This document shows positions 1-6,439 of a DNA stretch of 19,005 bases, piece by piece. The notes under the pieces were generated by a model that was not told the DNA's origin, did no database searches, and worked only from the letters and a program-made list of their open reading frames with translations. Position 1 is the first letter of the stretch. Each line of letters opens with the position of its first letter. The position numbers and the translations under genes were made by a program. The DNA lies in NCBI GenBank assembly GCA_937982385.1, contig CALJMC010000099.1:1-19005 (forward strand). The letters are read 5' to 3'. Source of the DNA: an uncultured Rickettsiales bacterium. Its GTDB lineage: Bacteria > Pseudomonadota > Alphaproteobacteria > Rickettsiales > UBA998.

Positions 1-214
1 GGTCAAGAAAACGTCCGAGATTTGTTGTTACATTCCATGCGCGCGCCAAGTAGCCATCGAGAAAATCGGTGATGGCGGCATAGCAAAACAGCCCCGCAGT
101 CAACCAGTTTCCCCAATCACCCTTTATATAAAAGGTAGCAATCAGTAGAGGAATTACCGCAATACGACTATAGGTCAGCAAGTTCGGCAGTTGATGTTTA
201 ATAGTATGTTTCAT
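1..214 (-). CDS. pgsA: Phosphatidylglycerophosphate synthase, 5' part (cut by window edge)
   Basis: CDP-diacylglycerol--glycerol-3-phosphate 3-phosphatidyltransferase, the inner-membrane enzyme that makes phosphatidylglycerophosphate for anionic phospholipids. Only the first 71 codons are in the window. They show a short N-terminus with NLLTYSRI, which matches the family's N(L/I)LTxxR start, two hydrophobic stretches, and the full CDP-alcohol phosphatidyltransferase signature DFLDGYLARA...GRFLD (the D-x2-D-G-x2-A-R-x8-G-x3-D-x3-D pattern, with the last Asp at or beyond the edge). The start is taken as the ATG at 214; an in-frame ATG at 223 would add three residues, and neither has a clear ribosome binding site. 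It lies 43 bases downstream of the methyltransferase gene on the same strand and may be cotranscribed with it. The family call is firm; the exact start is not. Confidence 0.9.
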   Translation of the reverse strand, partial: MKHTIKHQLPNLLTYSRIAVIPLLIATFYIKGDWGNWLTAGLFCYAAITDFLDGYLARAWNVTTNLGRFLD

Positions 215-257
215 GAGGCGCATTGTAACGATTTTGCGCTAAGAGTCAAAATCTTGA

Positions 258-791
258 TTATTTTTGAAACAATAATGCCCACCATTCATCCATTTGCACT
301 TCGGCGAGGAGTGAGAGTCCGAGGGTTTCATGAGCCAGGGTTACTTCATCTTTTCGCCAGCCTAATATGCCTGACAAGATGAGAAACCCACCCTCTGCGA
401 GGTTGTCTGTAGCAGCGGATGACTGCTTGATGATGAGGTCAGCGAGCATGTTGCAGATGATAAGGTCGTAGGGTGCCGCGCTGGCAATGTCTTTATGATG
501 ATAGCCATCCGCCCGCACCACCTGAACCGACGCATCGGGAGCGTTAGCAGTGATATTTGTCCGCGTTGCAGTGACAGACTCTGCTTCAATATCAGATGCC
601 ACCAATGTGATGTTGGGGAAATAATGCAATGCTGCTAAGGACAAGATGCCCGAACCACACCCAATATCGAGTCCATTTGACGGTGCGATGCCTTGCCCCG
701 CCAGCTCAGCAAGCAATGATGCCGCCATCTCAGTAGAGGGGTGCAGCCCATCACCAAATGCTTTGTCGTTTGTTTGTAGCGTTATGGTCAT
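258..791 (-). CDS. PrmA-like (ribosomal protein L11 methyltransferase family) methyltransferase domain, short form
   Basis: Class I SAM-dependent methyltransferase of 177 residues resembling the catalytic half of PrmA, which trimethylates ribosomal protein L11. Visible are AFGDGLHPSTEM near residues 11-22 (PrmA has FGTGxHxTT), SAM motif I LDIGCGSGIL at 41-50, an acidic DIEAESV at 67-73, and NMLADLI at 114-120, the position of the PrmA NIL motif. PrmA is usually close to 290 residues with an N-terminal substrate-recognition domain. Here that domain is absent: the frame upstream of the ATG meets a stop near position 853 without another usable start. It is therefore either a stand-alone methyltransferase with another substrate or an N-terminally reduced PrmA. 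A TATACT sequence at 806-811 (minus strand) would place transcription only some 8 bases before the ATG, and no ribosome binding site is visible. It runs towards pgsA. Confidence 0.78.
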   Translation of the reverse strand: MTITLQTNDKAFGDGLHPSTEMAASLLAELAGQGIAPSNGLDIGCGSGILSLAALHYFPNITLVASDIEAESVTATRTNITANAPDASVQVVRADGYHHKDIASAAPYDLIICNMLADLIIKQSSAATDNLAEGGFLILSGILGWRKDEVTLAHETLGLSLLAEVQMDEWWALLFQK

Positions 792-857
792 GGGTTGTAG
801 CGTAGAGTATAGGTTAGTGGGTAGTAAAGAGAAAGATATGTGTGTCGTTTAGCTTTT

Positions 858-931
858 GCGCCGTCAGGAGGCGGCGCCAGCCTTCAGCGTCACGCAGTGA
901 CAGCGGAGCAACGTGCAGGATGCACGGCTGC
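858..931. repeat. Cluster of three short GC-rich inverted repeats
   Basis: Three perfect hairpins follow one another: GCGCCG(858-863)/CGGCGC(872-877) with an 8-base loop; GTCAC(889-893)/GTGAC(897-901) with loop GCA; and CGTGCA(912-917)/TGCACG(921-926) with loop GGA, extended across a bulge by GCA(908-910)/TGC(929-931). The stretch is clearly more GC-rich than the flanking AT-rich DNA. It lies between the minus-strand methyltransferase gene and the plus-strand ybjN operon, so it is not a terminator for either. It looks like a REP-type dispersed palindromic element or a small structured RNA. No second copy was found by eye in this window. Confidence 0.45.
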
Positions 932-969
932 AAAGCATAAAACAATCACCAATAATCCACATTTAGGGT

Positions 970-997
970 TTGACTGGCATAATAAATACTATATTTT
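970..997 (+). promoter_or_regulatory. Likely sigma70 promoter of the ybjN-proC operon
   Basis: TTGACT at 970-975 and TATTTT at 992-997 are separated by 16 bases. This would start transcription near 1004 and give a leader of about 100 bases before ybjN. The surroundings are AT-rich and other -10-like hexamers overlap, so the -10 choice is tentative. Confidence 0.45.
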
Positions 998-1021
998 GTG
1001 ATTTCTAGGTTTTTATGCTGG

Positions 1022-1055
1022 ACTTTTTATCGCTACCGAAACGATAATAAAAAGT
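1022..1055 (+). promoter_or_regulatory. Hairpin in the ybjN leader
   Basis: ACTTTTTATCG at 1022-1032 pairs with CGATAATAAAAAGT at 1042-1055, giving an 11-bp stem with a three-base bulge and a 9-base loop. It sits in the predicted 5' untranslated region, between the promoter and the AGGAGAG ribosome binding site of ybjN. The stem is AT-rich and no T-run follows, so it does not look like an intrinsic terminator. It may stabilise the message or bind a regulator. Confidence 0.4.
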
Positions 1056-1103
1056 GCAGGCATGCGTATAAAAACAGTTTTGAATCACGAATAGGAGAGT
1101 CCC

Positions 1104-1610
1104 ATGGCTAATGTTGCAATTGATTACTTCTCACCCGTTACTGAAAATCCACTGGATGTTGTAGAGCAGGTTGTAAACTTTCGTGAACTGGTATGTGAAA
1201 GACCTGCTCAAGATGAACTAGTCGCTGAAATTGAGGGCAGCTGGTGTAATTATCGCCTGTGGTTTTCATGGCAGCCTGATTTGCAGGGGCTGATGCTTAT
1301 CTCCGCGTTTGATCTCAAAATTCTTAAAACATCTCGTGCGCAAGTCTGCGAATTGTTATGCCTTATTAATGAGCGTATTTGGCTTGGCCATTTTGACATG
1401 AACAGTGAAGATGGCAGCATATCCTTCCGTCACGGCGTGTTGATGAAGGGTATGGGCAATGTTTCCGAAGCGCAAATGAGCGAGTTGATGGATGTCGCGT
1501 TTGAAGAATGCGAACGTTTCTATCCTGCATTTCAGTCGGTTATTTGGGGTGGTCAGAAGCCGGCGGATGCATTAAAATTTGCAATGTTTGAAACCTTTGG
1601 TGAGGCATAA
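1104..1610 (+). CDS. YbjN domain-containing protein
   Basis: A 168-residue cytoplasmic protein with no signal peptide or membrane segment. It matches the YbjN family (putative sensory transduction regulator, an SRP/secretion-chaperone-like fold). The recognisable stretches are the central strand-rich part around WCNYRLWFSWQPDLQGLMLI (47-66), the helix LLCLINERIWLGHFDMN, and the C-terminal helix carrying AFEECERFYPAFQ. The ATG at 1104 is preceded by a good AGGAGAG ribosome binding site. Its stop codon directly abuts the GTG start of proC, so the two are surely cotranscribed and probably translationally coupled; ybjN next to proC is a recurrent alphaproteobacterial arrangement. The molecular function is unknown, and no link to proline synthesis is proven by the adjacency. 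Confidence 0.85.
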   Translation: MANVAIDYFSPVTENPLDVVEQVVNFRELVCERPAQDELVAEIEGSWCNYRLWFSWQPDLQGLMLISAFDLKILKTSRAQVCELLCLINERIWLGHFDMNSEDGSISFRHGVLMKGMGNVSEAQMSELMDVAFEECERFYPAFQSVIWGGQKPADALKFAMFETFGEA

Positions 1611-2432
1611 GTGAAACGCTTGTCTCTCCTTTTAGTTGGTTGTGGAAATATGGGGCGGGCGCTGCTAGAGCGCTGGGTAGATTGGCCGAGCCATGAGTTT
1701 GATATTACTATTATTGAGCGTGATGAGGCTGCGGCGGCGTCACTTAACACCTTTAATGATGTGACGGTATGCTCAGATTTTGATAAAATCCCTGATAATT
1801 ATCTGCCTGATGTGGTGATTTTGGCAGTGAAGCCGCAAACGCTTGAGGCCGTCATGCCAATATGCAGCGAGCTGTTTGGACAGCGTACATTATACCTCTC
1901 GATTGCGGCAGGGAAAACTATTAGTTTTTATCAGCGTCATTTGGGCCCTCAGGCACATGTGGTACGCGCAATGCCGAATACGCCGGCAATGGTTGGGCAG
2001 GGTATTACGGCGCTTGTAGCCTCGGGCGCTACTCATGAAAGTGAGAAGGAATATGCCATTGAACTGATGCGTGCCGTGGGTGAAGTGGTGTGGCTGGAAG
2101 ATGAGAAAAAGATGGATGTAGTGACCGCCATTTCAGGCAGCGGCCCCGCTTATGTATTTTATTTTATGGAAGCGATGATGCGTATTGCAGTTGATGCAGG
2201 GCTTAAGCCTGAGACAGCCAAAGCATTGGTGATGCATACGGTACATGGCAGCAGCGAGCTTGCCTTTATGCATCGCGGTGAAATTTCTGAATTGCGTGAA
2301 CAAGTGACAAGCCCTGGCGGCACAACCGAGGCTGCCCTCTCTCGCATGATGCGAAGCGGCGGCATGTTGGATATTTTGCAAGATGGTGTGCACGCAGCTA
2401 TTGAGCGCGCCGAAGAACTTGGGTCAGACTAA
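1611..2432 (+). CDS. proC: Pyrroline-5-carboxylate reductase
   Basis: Catalyses the last step of proline synthesis, reducing 1-pyrroline-5-carboxylate to proline with NAD(P)H. The 273-residue length is typical. Residues 5-18 hold the Rossmann fingerprint LLLVGCGNMGRALL (GxGxxG). The middle has VILAVKPQTL, then RAMPNTPAMVGQG, and the C-terminal dimerisation domain carries SGSGPAYVFYFMEAM and the signature EQVTSPGGTTEAAL. The start is GTG, immediately after the ybjN stop. The stop TAA shares one base with the next gene's ATG (TAATG), so translation of the three genes is likely coupled. proB and proA lie about 11 kb further on in the same window, transcribed separately. Confidence 0.97.
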   Translation: MKRLSLLLVGCGNMGRALLERWVDWPSHEFDITIIERDEAAAASLNTFNDVTVCSDFDKIPDNYLPDVVILAVKPQTLEAVMPICSELFGQRTLYLSIAAGKTISFYQRHLGPQAHVVRAMPNTPAMVGQGITALVASGATHESEKEYAIELMRAVGEVVWLEDEKKMDVVTAISGSGPAYVFYFMEAMMRIAVDAGLKPETAKALVMHTVHGSSELAFMHRGEISELREQVTSPGGTTEAALSRMMRSGGMLDILQDGVHAAIERAEELGSD

Positions 2433-2986
2433 TGGCGCATTCAGTGGATATTCGTGTGAGCGATGACGCATGTGCCGCAACGCTTGTGCAGGGTTGCGCG
2501 ATGCTGAATATTGCAATGAATGACGATGCAGCACTGATAATTACCAACGATAAAACGCAGATAACAGAGGATAAGCAAATAGTGTTTTTGGGTGCATCTG
2601 TGCCTGAGAATGTAGCAGCACATTTCGCGCTACCTGTCTCACTAAGCTTGTTAATGCAGCGTGTACAACAGCTTACTCAGCAGTCTGACAAAAAGGCTGA
2701 GGCAGGTGACATTGTGCTGGATATGGCGAAGCGACATATCACCAAAGGCGCCGCCACCGAAACCCTCACCGACAAAGAAACACAACTTCTTATGATGCTG
2801 ATGGAAGGTGAGGGAAATATCATTGCGAAAGAGGCTTTGCTGCATGAAATCTGGGGCTATCACCCTGATTTGGATACCCATACCCTAGAGACACATATCT
2901 ACCGTTTGCGCGGCAAATTTAGTGATATCGGTAGCACGCTCAGCATCGATGCTAAAGATGGCGGTTATATTCTCGTGATGGCTTAA
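2432..2986 (+). CDS. Winged-helix OmpR/PhoB-type DNA-binding protein with degenerate receiver
   Basis: A 184-residue protein whose C-terminal half (about 92-184) is a Trans_reg_C winged helix: LTDKETQLLMMLMEGEGNII, then ALLHEIWGY, the recognition helix in DTHTLETHIYRLRGK (148-162), and the wing DGGYILVMA. The N-terminal 80 residues have the hydrophobic-strand rhythm of a response-regulator receiver (ALIITND, IVFLGASVPE, LPVSLSLLMQRVQQL). They are far shorter than the usual 120 residues and lack the acidic cluster and phospho-acceptor Asp. It should therefore bind DNA without control by a histidine kinase. It starts by a one-base overlap with proC. Possible targets are its own operon or envelope genes; none can be named from sequence. 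Confidence 0.82.
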   Translation: MAHSVDIRVSDDACAATLVQGCAMLNIAMNDDAALIITNDKTQITEDKQIVFLGASVPENVAAHFALPVSLSLLMQRVQQLTQQSDKKAEAGDIVLDMAKRHITKGAATETLTDKETQLLMMLMEGEGNIIAKEALLHEIWGYHPDLDTHTLETHIYRLRGKFSDIGSTLSIDAKDGGYILVMA

Positions 2987-3072
2987 GAACATAAACCCTT
3001 TTGATTTTTGCGTTGAAATAGTGTAGAAGGCGCTGGAACGAGAAATATAAACTCAAAAAATTGAGGCGCATG

Positions 3073-3564
3073 ATGAAGTGGTTAGTCGTATTATTATCAG
3101 TAGGTTTAAGTGGTGTTGCAGGCTGTGCGAACGCGCAAGAGCTGCATAAAACACATGGTGATTGGAAAGTGTTTACCTATAAAAAAGGTAGCGAGAAATA
3201 TTGCTATGTGGCGAGTGTGCCAACCAAGAAAACAGGGAATTACACCAAACGCGGCGAGCCCTTTTTGTTGGTAACATACCGTCCGGGCACAACCGATGAA
3301 GTAAGTGTATCATCGGGTTATCCTTACAAAGCAAAATCAAATGTAAAAATGACCATTGATAAGAAAGCACACAAGCTTTTTACGCAAGATGAGCGTGCAT
3401 GGGCGTATGATGCCAAGCAGGATGCGACATTGATTGCGGCAATGAAAAAAGGTAGTGCTATGGAAGTGCGTGGCACCTCTAAGCGCGGCACCTATTCATC
3501 AGATAATTATTCATTGCGCGGCATTACGGCAGCTCTCACTGATATGACGAAGCGTTGTAAATAG
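3073..3564 (+). CDS. IalB-family (invasion-associated locus B) exported protein
   Basis: A protein of about 163 residues with an N-terminal signal peptide (KWLVVLLSVGLSG). The mature part matches the IalB family: HGDWKVFTYKKGSEKYCYVAS near the start, a middle LLVTYRPGT...VSSGYPYK, an FTQDERAWAYDAKQD segment, and a C-terminal TKRCK whose Cys can pair with the earlier one. IalB proteins are periplasmic or surface proteins widespread in alphaproteobacteria, and most carriers are not invasive. VAGC at residues 15-18 fits a lipobox, so it may be a lipoprotein instead of being cut after ANAQ. The start is taken at ATG 3073, six bases after GAGG; ATG 3070 and TTG 3061 are in-frame alternatives. The stop overlaps the rlmN start by one base. 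Confidence 0.82.
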   Translation: MKWLVVLLSVGLSGVAGCANAQELHKTHGDWKVFTYKKGSEKYCYVASVPTKKTGNYTKRGEPFLLVTYRPGTTDEVSVSSGYPYKAKSNVKMTIDKKAHKLFTQDERAWAYDAKQDATLIAAMKKGSAMEVRGTSKRGTYSSDNYSLRGITAALTDMTKRCK

Positions 3565-4649
3565 TGACTGCCTCAAAAACAAATCTCGTTGGTCTCAGCC
3601 GTGATGAGCTAAGCATAGCCCTCAGCTCTATTGGGCTAGAGCGTTTTCGTGCGAAGCAGGTTTGGTTGTGGATTTATGGGCATGGCGTGACGTCATTTGA
3701 TCAAATGAGCAATGTCTCCAAAAAGACGCAAGCGGTTCTTGAGGAGCATTTTACCCTCGGACGTGATGGTATTCACGAGGATCTACTCTCCGAAGATGGC
3801 ACACGAAAATGGTTGTTAGAATTCCATGATGGCAACAAAGCTGAAGTGGTCTATATCCCTGAAGATGATCGTGGCACGCTCTGTATTTCCTCACAAGTGG
3901 GTTGCACACTTAGCTGCACATTCTGTCATACCGGCACGCAAACCTTGGTGCGTAATTTGACGGCTGCTGAAATTGTCGGACAAATCATGATTGCCAATGA
4001 CAAGCTTGGTGAATGGGATCGCGAAGATTCAAAACGCCGCGTCACCAATGTTGTGCTGATGGGGATGGGCGAGCCACTCTATAACTACGATGAAATCGCC
4101 AAAGCAATGAAAATTCTAATGGATAATGAGGGAATCTCACTCTCCAAACGCCGTATCACGCTTTCAACATCTGGCATCGTGCCGATGATTGAAAAATGTG
4201 GTGAGGAACTCGGCATTTCTCTCGCCATTTCGCTGCATGCCGTCAATGATGAGCTGCGCGATGAGATTGTTCCTATCAATAAAAAATACCCTATTAAACA
4301 GCTGATGCAAGCGTGCCGTGATTATCCAGCAGCCAGCAATACGCGCCGCATCACCTTTGAATATGTGATGTTGAAGGGTGTGAATGATTCTGATGAAGAT
4401 GCACGCGGACTGGTGGAATTGCTCGAGGGCATCCCCGCGAAAGTAAACCTCATTCCGTTTAACCCATGGCCGGGTACCATCTATGAATGTTCCTCGAATA
4501 ATCGCATTCGTGCCTTTTCCGAGATTGTCAACAAAGCAGGATATTCTGCGCCCGTTCGTAAAACCCGTGGGCAAGACATCTATGCCGCCTGTGGTCAGCT
4601 AAAGTCTGATAGCGAGCGTAAGAGCAAATCAAGAAGAGCCGCTGTTTGA
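3564..4649 (+). CDS. rlmN: Dual-specificity 23S rRNA/tRNA adenine-C2 methyltransferase RlmN
   Basis: Radical SAM enzyme that methylates C2 of A2503 in 23S rRNA and A37 in a subset of tRNAs. At 361 residues it has family length. It shows the 4Fe-4S ligands in CTLSCTFC (Cys114, Cys118, Cys121), the preceding RGTLCISSQVGC, the SAM-binding GMGEPLYNYD, and LSTSGIVP, followed by SLHAVNDELRDEIVPINKKY. Near the end TRGQDIYAACGQL provides the methyl-accepting Cys (about residue 343). The N-terminal helical domain holds the family-typical FRAKQVWLWIY. The GTG start overlaps the stop of the IalB gene by one base (TAGTG). The basic serine-rich end (ERKSKSRRAAV) is a species-specific extension. Confidence 0.97.
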   Translation: MTASKTNLVGLSRDELSIALSSIGLERFRAKQVWLWIYGHGVTSFDQMSNVSKKTQAVLEEHFTLGRDGIHEDLLSEDGTRKWLLEFHDGNKAEVVYIPEDDRGTLCISSQVGCTLSCTFCHTGTQTLVRNLTAAEIVGQIMIANDKLGEWDREDSKRRVTNVVLMGMGEPLYNYDEIAKAMKILMDNEGISLSKRRITLSTSGIVPMIEKCGEELGISLAISLHAVNDELRDEIVPINKKYPIKQLMQACRDYPAASNTRRITFEYVMLKGVNDSDEDARGLVELLEGIPAKVNLIPFNPWPGTIYECSSNNRIRAFSEIVNKAGYSAPVRKTRGQDIYAACGQLKSDSERKSKSRRAAV

Positions 4650-4716
4650 TCGTTCTGGCTCCGTGTTCCTGATACTCTGCCTCGATCACGGCCTAGCACT
4701 TGTAACGGTTCTGTGC

Positions 4717-4722
4717 TATAAT
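4717..4722 (+). promoter_or_regulatory. -10 box (TATAAT) for a probably leaderless transcript
   Basis: A perfect TATAAT ends nine bases before the ATG at 4731. This would put the transcription start at or within a base or two of the start codon. No ribosome binding site precedes the ATG, and no good -35 element is found 16-18 bases upstream. The pattern fits leaderless transcription of the metal-type cassette. Confidence 0.5.
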
Positions 4723-4730
4723 GCGAACTT

Positions 4731-5063
4731 ATGAGTATGGCAAAAAAACTTATCATATGCCTTATGGCGTTTATGTTGCTAGGAGCAACGACCGCAAGTG
4801 CCGCTTCATTTGAATGTGCAGGCATGAGTCAAGGTGATGCCGCTATGCAGACAGAGCCGGCAATGGCAATGCCGTGCCATCCTTCTGCTGATGATGCAAA
4901 TGAGTTGCAGTGTGATGACTGTAATTGCTTGCATATGGTGCCATATGCGCAGCATGCGATGCTTATGAAGTTGCCGGAGAATGCAGTAGAGCCACATGCT
5001 ATTTTGTGGCGCTCGGGCAATAGCCAGAACCCTATCGAAGAACTTTTCCAGCCCCCAATATAA
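4731..5063 (+). CDS. Small exported Cys/His/Met-rich protein, probably metal-binding
   Basis: A 110-residue protein with a clear signal peptide (KKLIICLMAFMLLGATTASAA). The mature part has about 85 residues and is rich in potential soft-metal ligands: FECAGM, AMAMPCHP, a tight QCDDCNCLHM cluster, then QHAMLMK. It ends in LFQPPI, an ending that recalls small copper-responsive CopL-like/DUF2946-type proteins; that resemblance is weak and offered only as a hint. It is the first gene of a plus-strand run of four, ending with a MerP-like and a MerT-like gene, which supports a role in periplasmic metal handling. A second in-frame ATG two codons in would also work. The function is inferred from composition and neighbours. 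Confidence 0.65.
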   Translation: MSMAKKLIICLMAFMLLGATTASAASFECAGMSQGDAAMQTEPAMAMPCHPSADDANELQCDDCNCLHMVPYAQHAMLMKLPENAVEPHAILWRSGNSQNPIEELFQPPI

Positions 5064-5109
5064 TTTCTAAACAATGATAATAACGGTTAACAATGTTTGG
5101 AGAATAACT

Positions 5110-5751
5110 ATGAAAATTCCTATTTTATTAGGATGTGCTGCATTGCTTGCAGCGAGTCCGCTTTATGCTCGCCCCGTGTCCTATCCGGGTGGCATTACAC
5201 TTATGCAAAAGAACGATGGCGATGCGCATAGTGTGCACCTGCATTATTCCCCCACTGTGCGCTATTCAATCGGTTATAAAGCCGAGTATTGGCGCGAGGG
5301 TGACTGGCAGTTCCATGGGCTACAAGCCAACTATTTGGCGAAGCGTTGGAACATGCCAGAAGCGCAGTCAAATATCTATCTGAAGTCTGGGTTGGGTGTC
5401 GCATATAGTGACGCCGGGGCGTTTGATGGCAAAATAGAAGCGGCGGGTTTCGTGGGTTTTGCTGCCGATTGGGAGAATCGTCGCTATTTTACGTCCTATG
5501 AAAACCGCGCGTATGAAGCGGGCGATATTGATTCCTTCTTTATGCAAAAGGCGAGGGTGGGGATAGCGCCTTATATTGGCGATTATGGCGATTTTCATAC
5601 ATGGATAATGCTCCAGCTAGACCACCAAGCTGAGGCGAAGGATCATTTTACGCTCACGCCGTTAGTGCGGGTATTCAAAGATGAATATCTTGGCGAGTTT
5701 GGCATGAATGAAGACGGTGATGTCCTCGCCAATCTGATTATTAGGTTTTAA
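5110..5751 (+). CDS. Exported hypothetical protein, predicted outer-membrane beta-barrel
   Basis: About 213 residues from the ATG at 5110, which has GGAG seven bases upstream; an earlier in-frame ATG at 5074 would place 12 odd residues before the signal peptide. The signal peptide is KIPILLGCAALLAASPLYA. The mature chain alternates polar residues with aromatic and hydrophobic ones (VRYSIGYKAEYW, WQFHGLQANYL, NIYLKSGLGVAYSD, FHTWIMLQLDHQ). It ends in NLIIRF, the C-terminal Phe preferred by the Bam barrel-assembly machinery. These traits suggest a small outer-membrane barrel of perhaps 8-10 strands. I do not recognise a named family. It sits 46 bases after the small Cys/His/Met-rich gene and 18 bases before the HMA-domain gene, so a role in metal uptake or efflux across the outer membrane is possible but unproven. 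Confidence 0.6.
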   Translation: MKIPILLGCAALLAASPLYARPVSYPGGITLMQKNDGDAHSVHLHYSPTVRYSIGYKAEYWREGDWQFHGLQANYLAKRWNMPEAQSNIYLKSGLGVAYSDAGAFDGKIEAAGFVGFAADWENRRYFTSYENRAYEAGDIDSFFMQKARVGIAPYIGDYGDFHTWIMLQLDHQAEAKDHFTLTPLVRVFKDEYLGEFGMNEDGDVLANLIIRF

Positions 5752-5769
5752 AATTAAGGGAGAATGACG

Positions 5770-6075
5770 ATGAAGAAAACTATAGCAATAATGATGATGT
5801 TGATGATGCCAATGGCATCCTTCGCAGCAGATGCAAACACGGTGAACATGAAGGTGAATGGCTTGGTCTGCGATTTCTGTGCGCAGGCGCTTGATAAGGT
5901 GTTTTCAAAGCGTGATGAAGTGGCTGGCATTAAGGTCGATTTAGATGGTGGATTAATTACCGTACAAATGAAAGACGGGCAGGCCCTGGATGATGCCGCG
6001 CTCACAAAGCTGGTGGTTGATTCAGGTTATAACGTGGTGTCCATCACACGAGGCGCAGGCGATGCAAAAGAATAG
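5770..6075 (+). CDS. Exported heavy-metal-associated (HMA) domain protein, MerP-like
   Basis: A 101-residue periplasmic metallochaperone-type protein. Signal peptide residues 1-20 (KKTIAIMMMLMMPMASFA) are followed by a single HMA domain with the metal-binding motif GLVCDFCAQAL (Cys34 and Cys37, the GMxCxxC pattern) and the beta-strand pairs VNMKVNG and GGLITVQMKDG. The end SGYNVVSI matches the last strand of MerP/CopZ-type domains. The start is ATG 5770, seven bases after GGGAG; ATG 5764 is too close to that site. Fold and exported location copy MerP, which binds Hg(II) and hands it to MerT. Without merA or merR nearby, the metal may as well be copper or another soft ion. Its last 14 bases overlap the MerT-like gene. 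Confidence 0.85.
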   Translation: MKKTIAIMMMLMMPMASFAADANTVNMKVNGLVCDFCAQALDKVFSKRDEVAGIKVDLDGGLITVQMKDGQALDDAALTKLVVDSGYNVVSITRGAGDAKE

Positions 6076-6439
6076 CAAGCCGTGGCTGATGCCAACACTC
6101 AGTTTGTTCACCTCAGCAGGCACGTTGTTGTGCTGTGCGTTACCCGCTTTATTGGTGACGCTTGGAGCAGGGGCAACGCTTGCAGGGCTGGTGAGTGCAG
6201 CACCATGGTTGGTCGCACTCTCGAAATATAAAACATGGACATTTGGTGTTTCGGCCGGGATGATTTTCGTTGCGGGGGTGGTGCGTTATCGTGCCCGCAA
6301 TGCCCCATGTCCTATTGACCCCGATCAAGCAAAAGCCTGCGACAGGCTCCGCCGCATCAGTAGTATTATCTACTGGGTATCGGTATCATTGTGGCTGATT
6401 GGCTTTTTCTTTGCGTTTATTGCTGTGTATCTCCTCTAA
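6062..6439 (+). CDS. MerT-like inner-membrane metal transporter
   Basis: A 125-residue membrane protein with three predicted helices (about 12-48, 58-75, 100-124). Helix 1 has the vicinal CC in LLCCALPALLVTLGAGA (Cys24-Cys25), the ion-accepting pair of mercuric transport proteins. A cytoplasmic loop carries APCPIDPDQAKACDRLRR with Cys83 and Cys93, equivalent to the second cysteine pair of MerT. The start is ATG 6062, inside the 3' end of the HMA gene, which implies translational coupling; longer in-frame starts would only read through the HMA coding region. Together the two genes form a MerP/MerT-type import pair, but no reductase or efflux ATPase is present to deal with the imported ion. The 3' end overlaps the convergent TAXI gene by 23 bases. 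Confidence 0.8.
   Translation: MQKNSKPWLMPTLSLFTSAGTLLCCALPALLVTLGAGATLAGLVSAAPWLVALSKYKTWTFGVSAGMIFVAGVVRYRARNAPCPIDPDQAKACDRLRRISSIIYWVSVSLWLIGFFFAFIAVYLL

Noticed and set aside
4164..4574. 136-residue open frame on the minus strand inside rlmN
   Set aside because: It lies wholly within a well-supported radical SAM gene, has no recognisable family or ribosome binding site, and is a shadow of the coding strand.
4647..4691. Interleaved repeats TGATCG/CGATCA and CCGTG/CACGG after rlmN as a terminator
   Set aside because: The arms are short, the loops long and interleaved, and no T-run follows. Chance is the simpler explanation.
5770..6439. Mercury resistance operon (mer)
   Set aside because: Only MerP-like and MerT-like genes are present. 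There is no merA reductase or merR regulator, so mercury specificity is not claimed.
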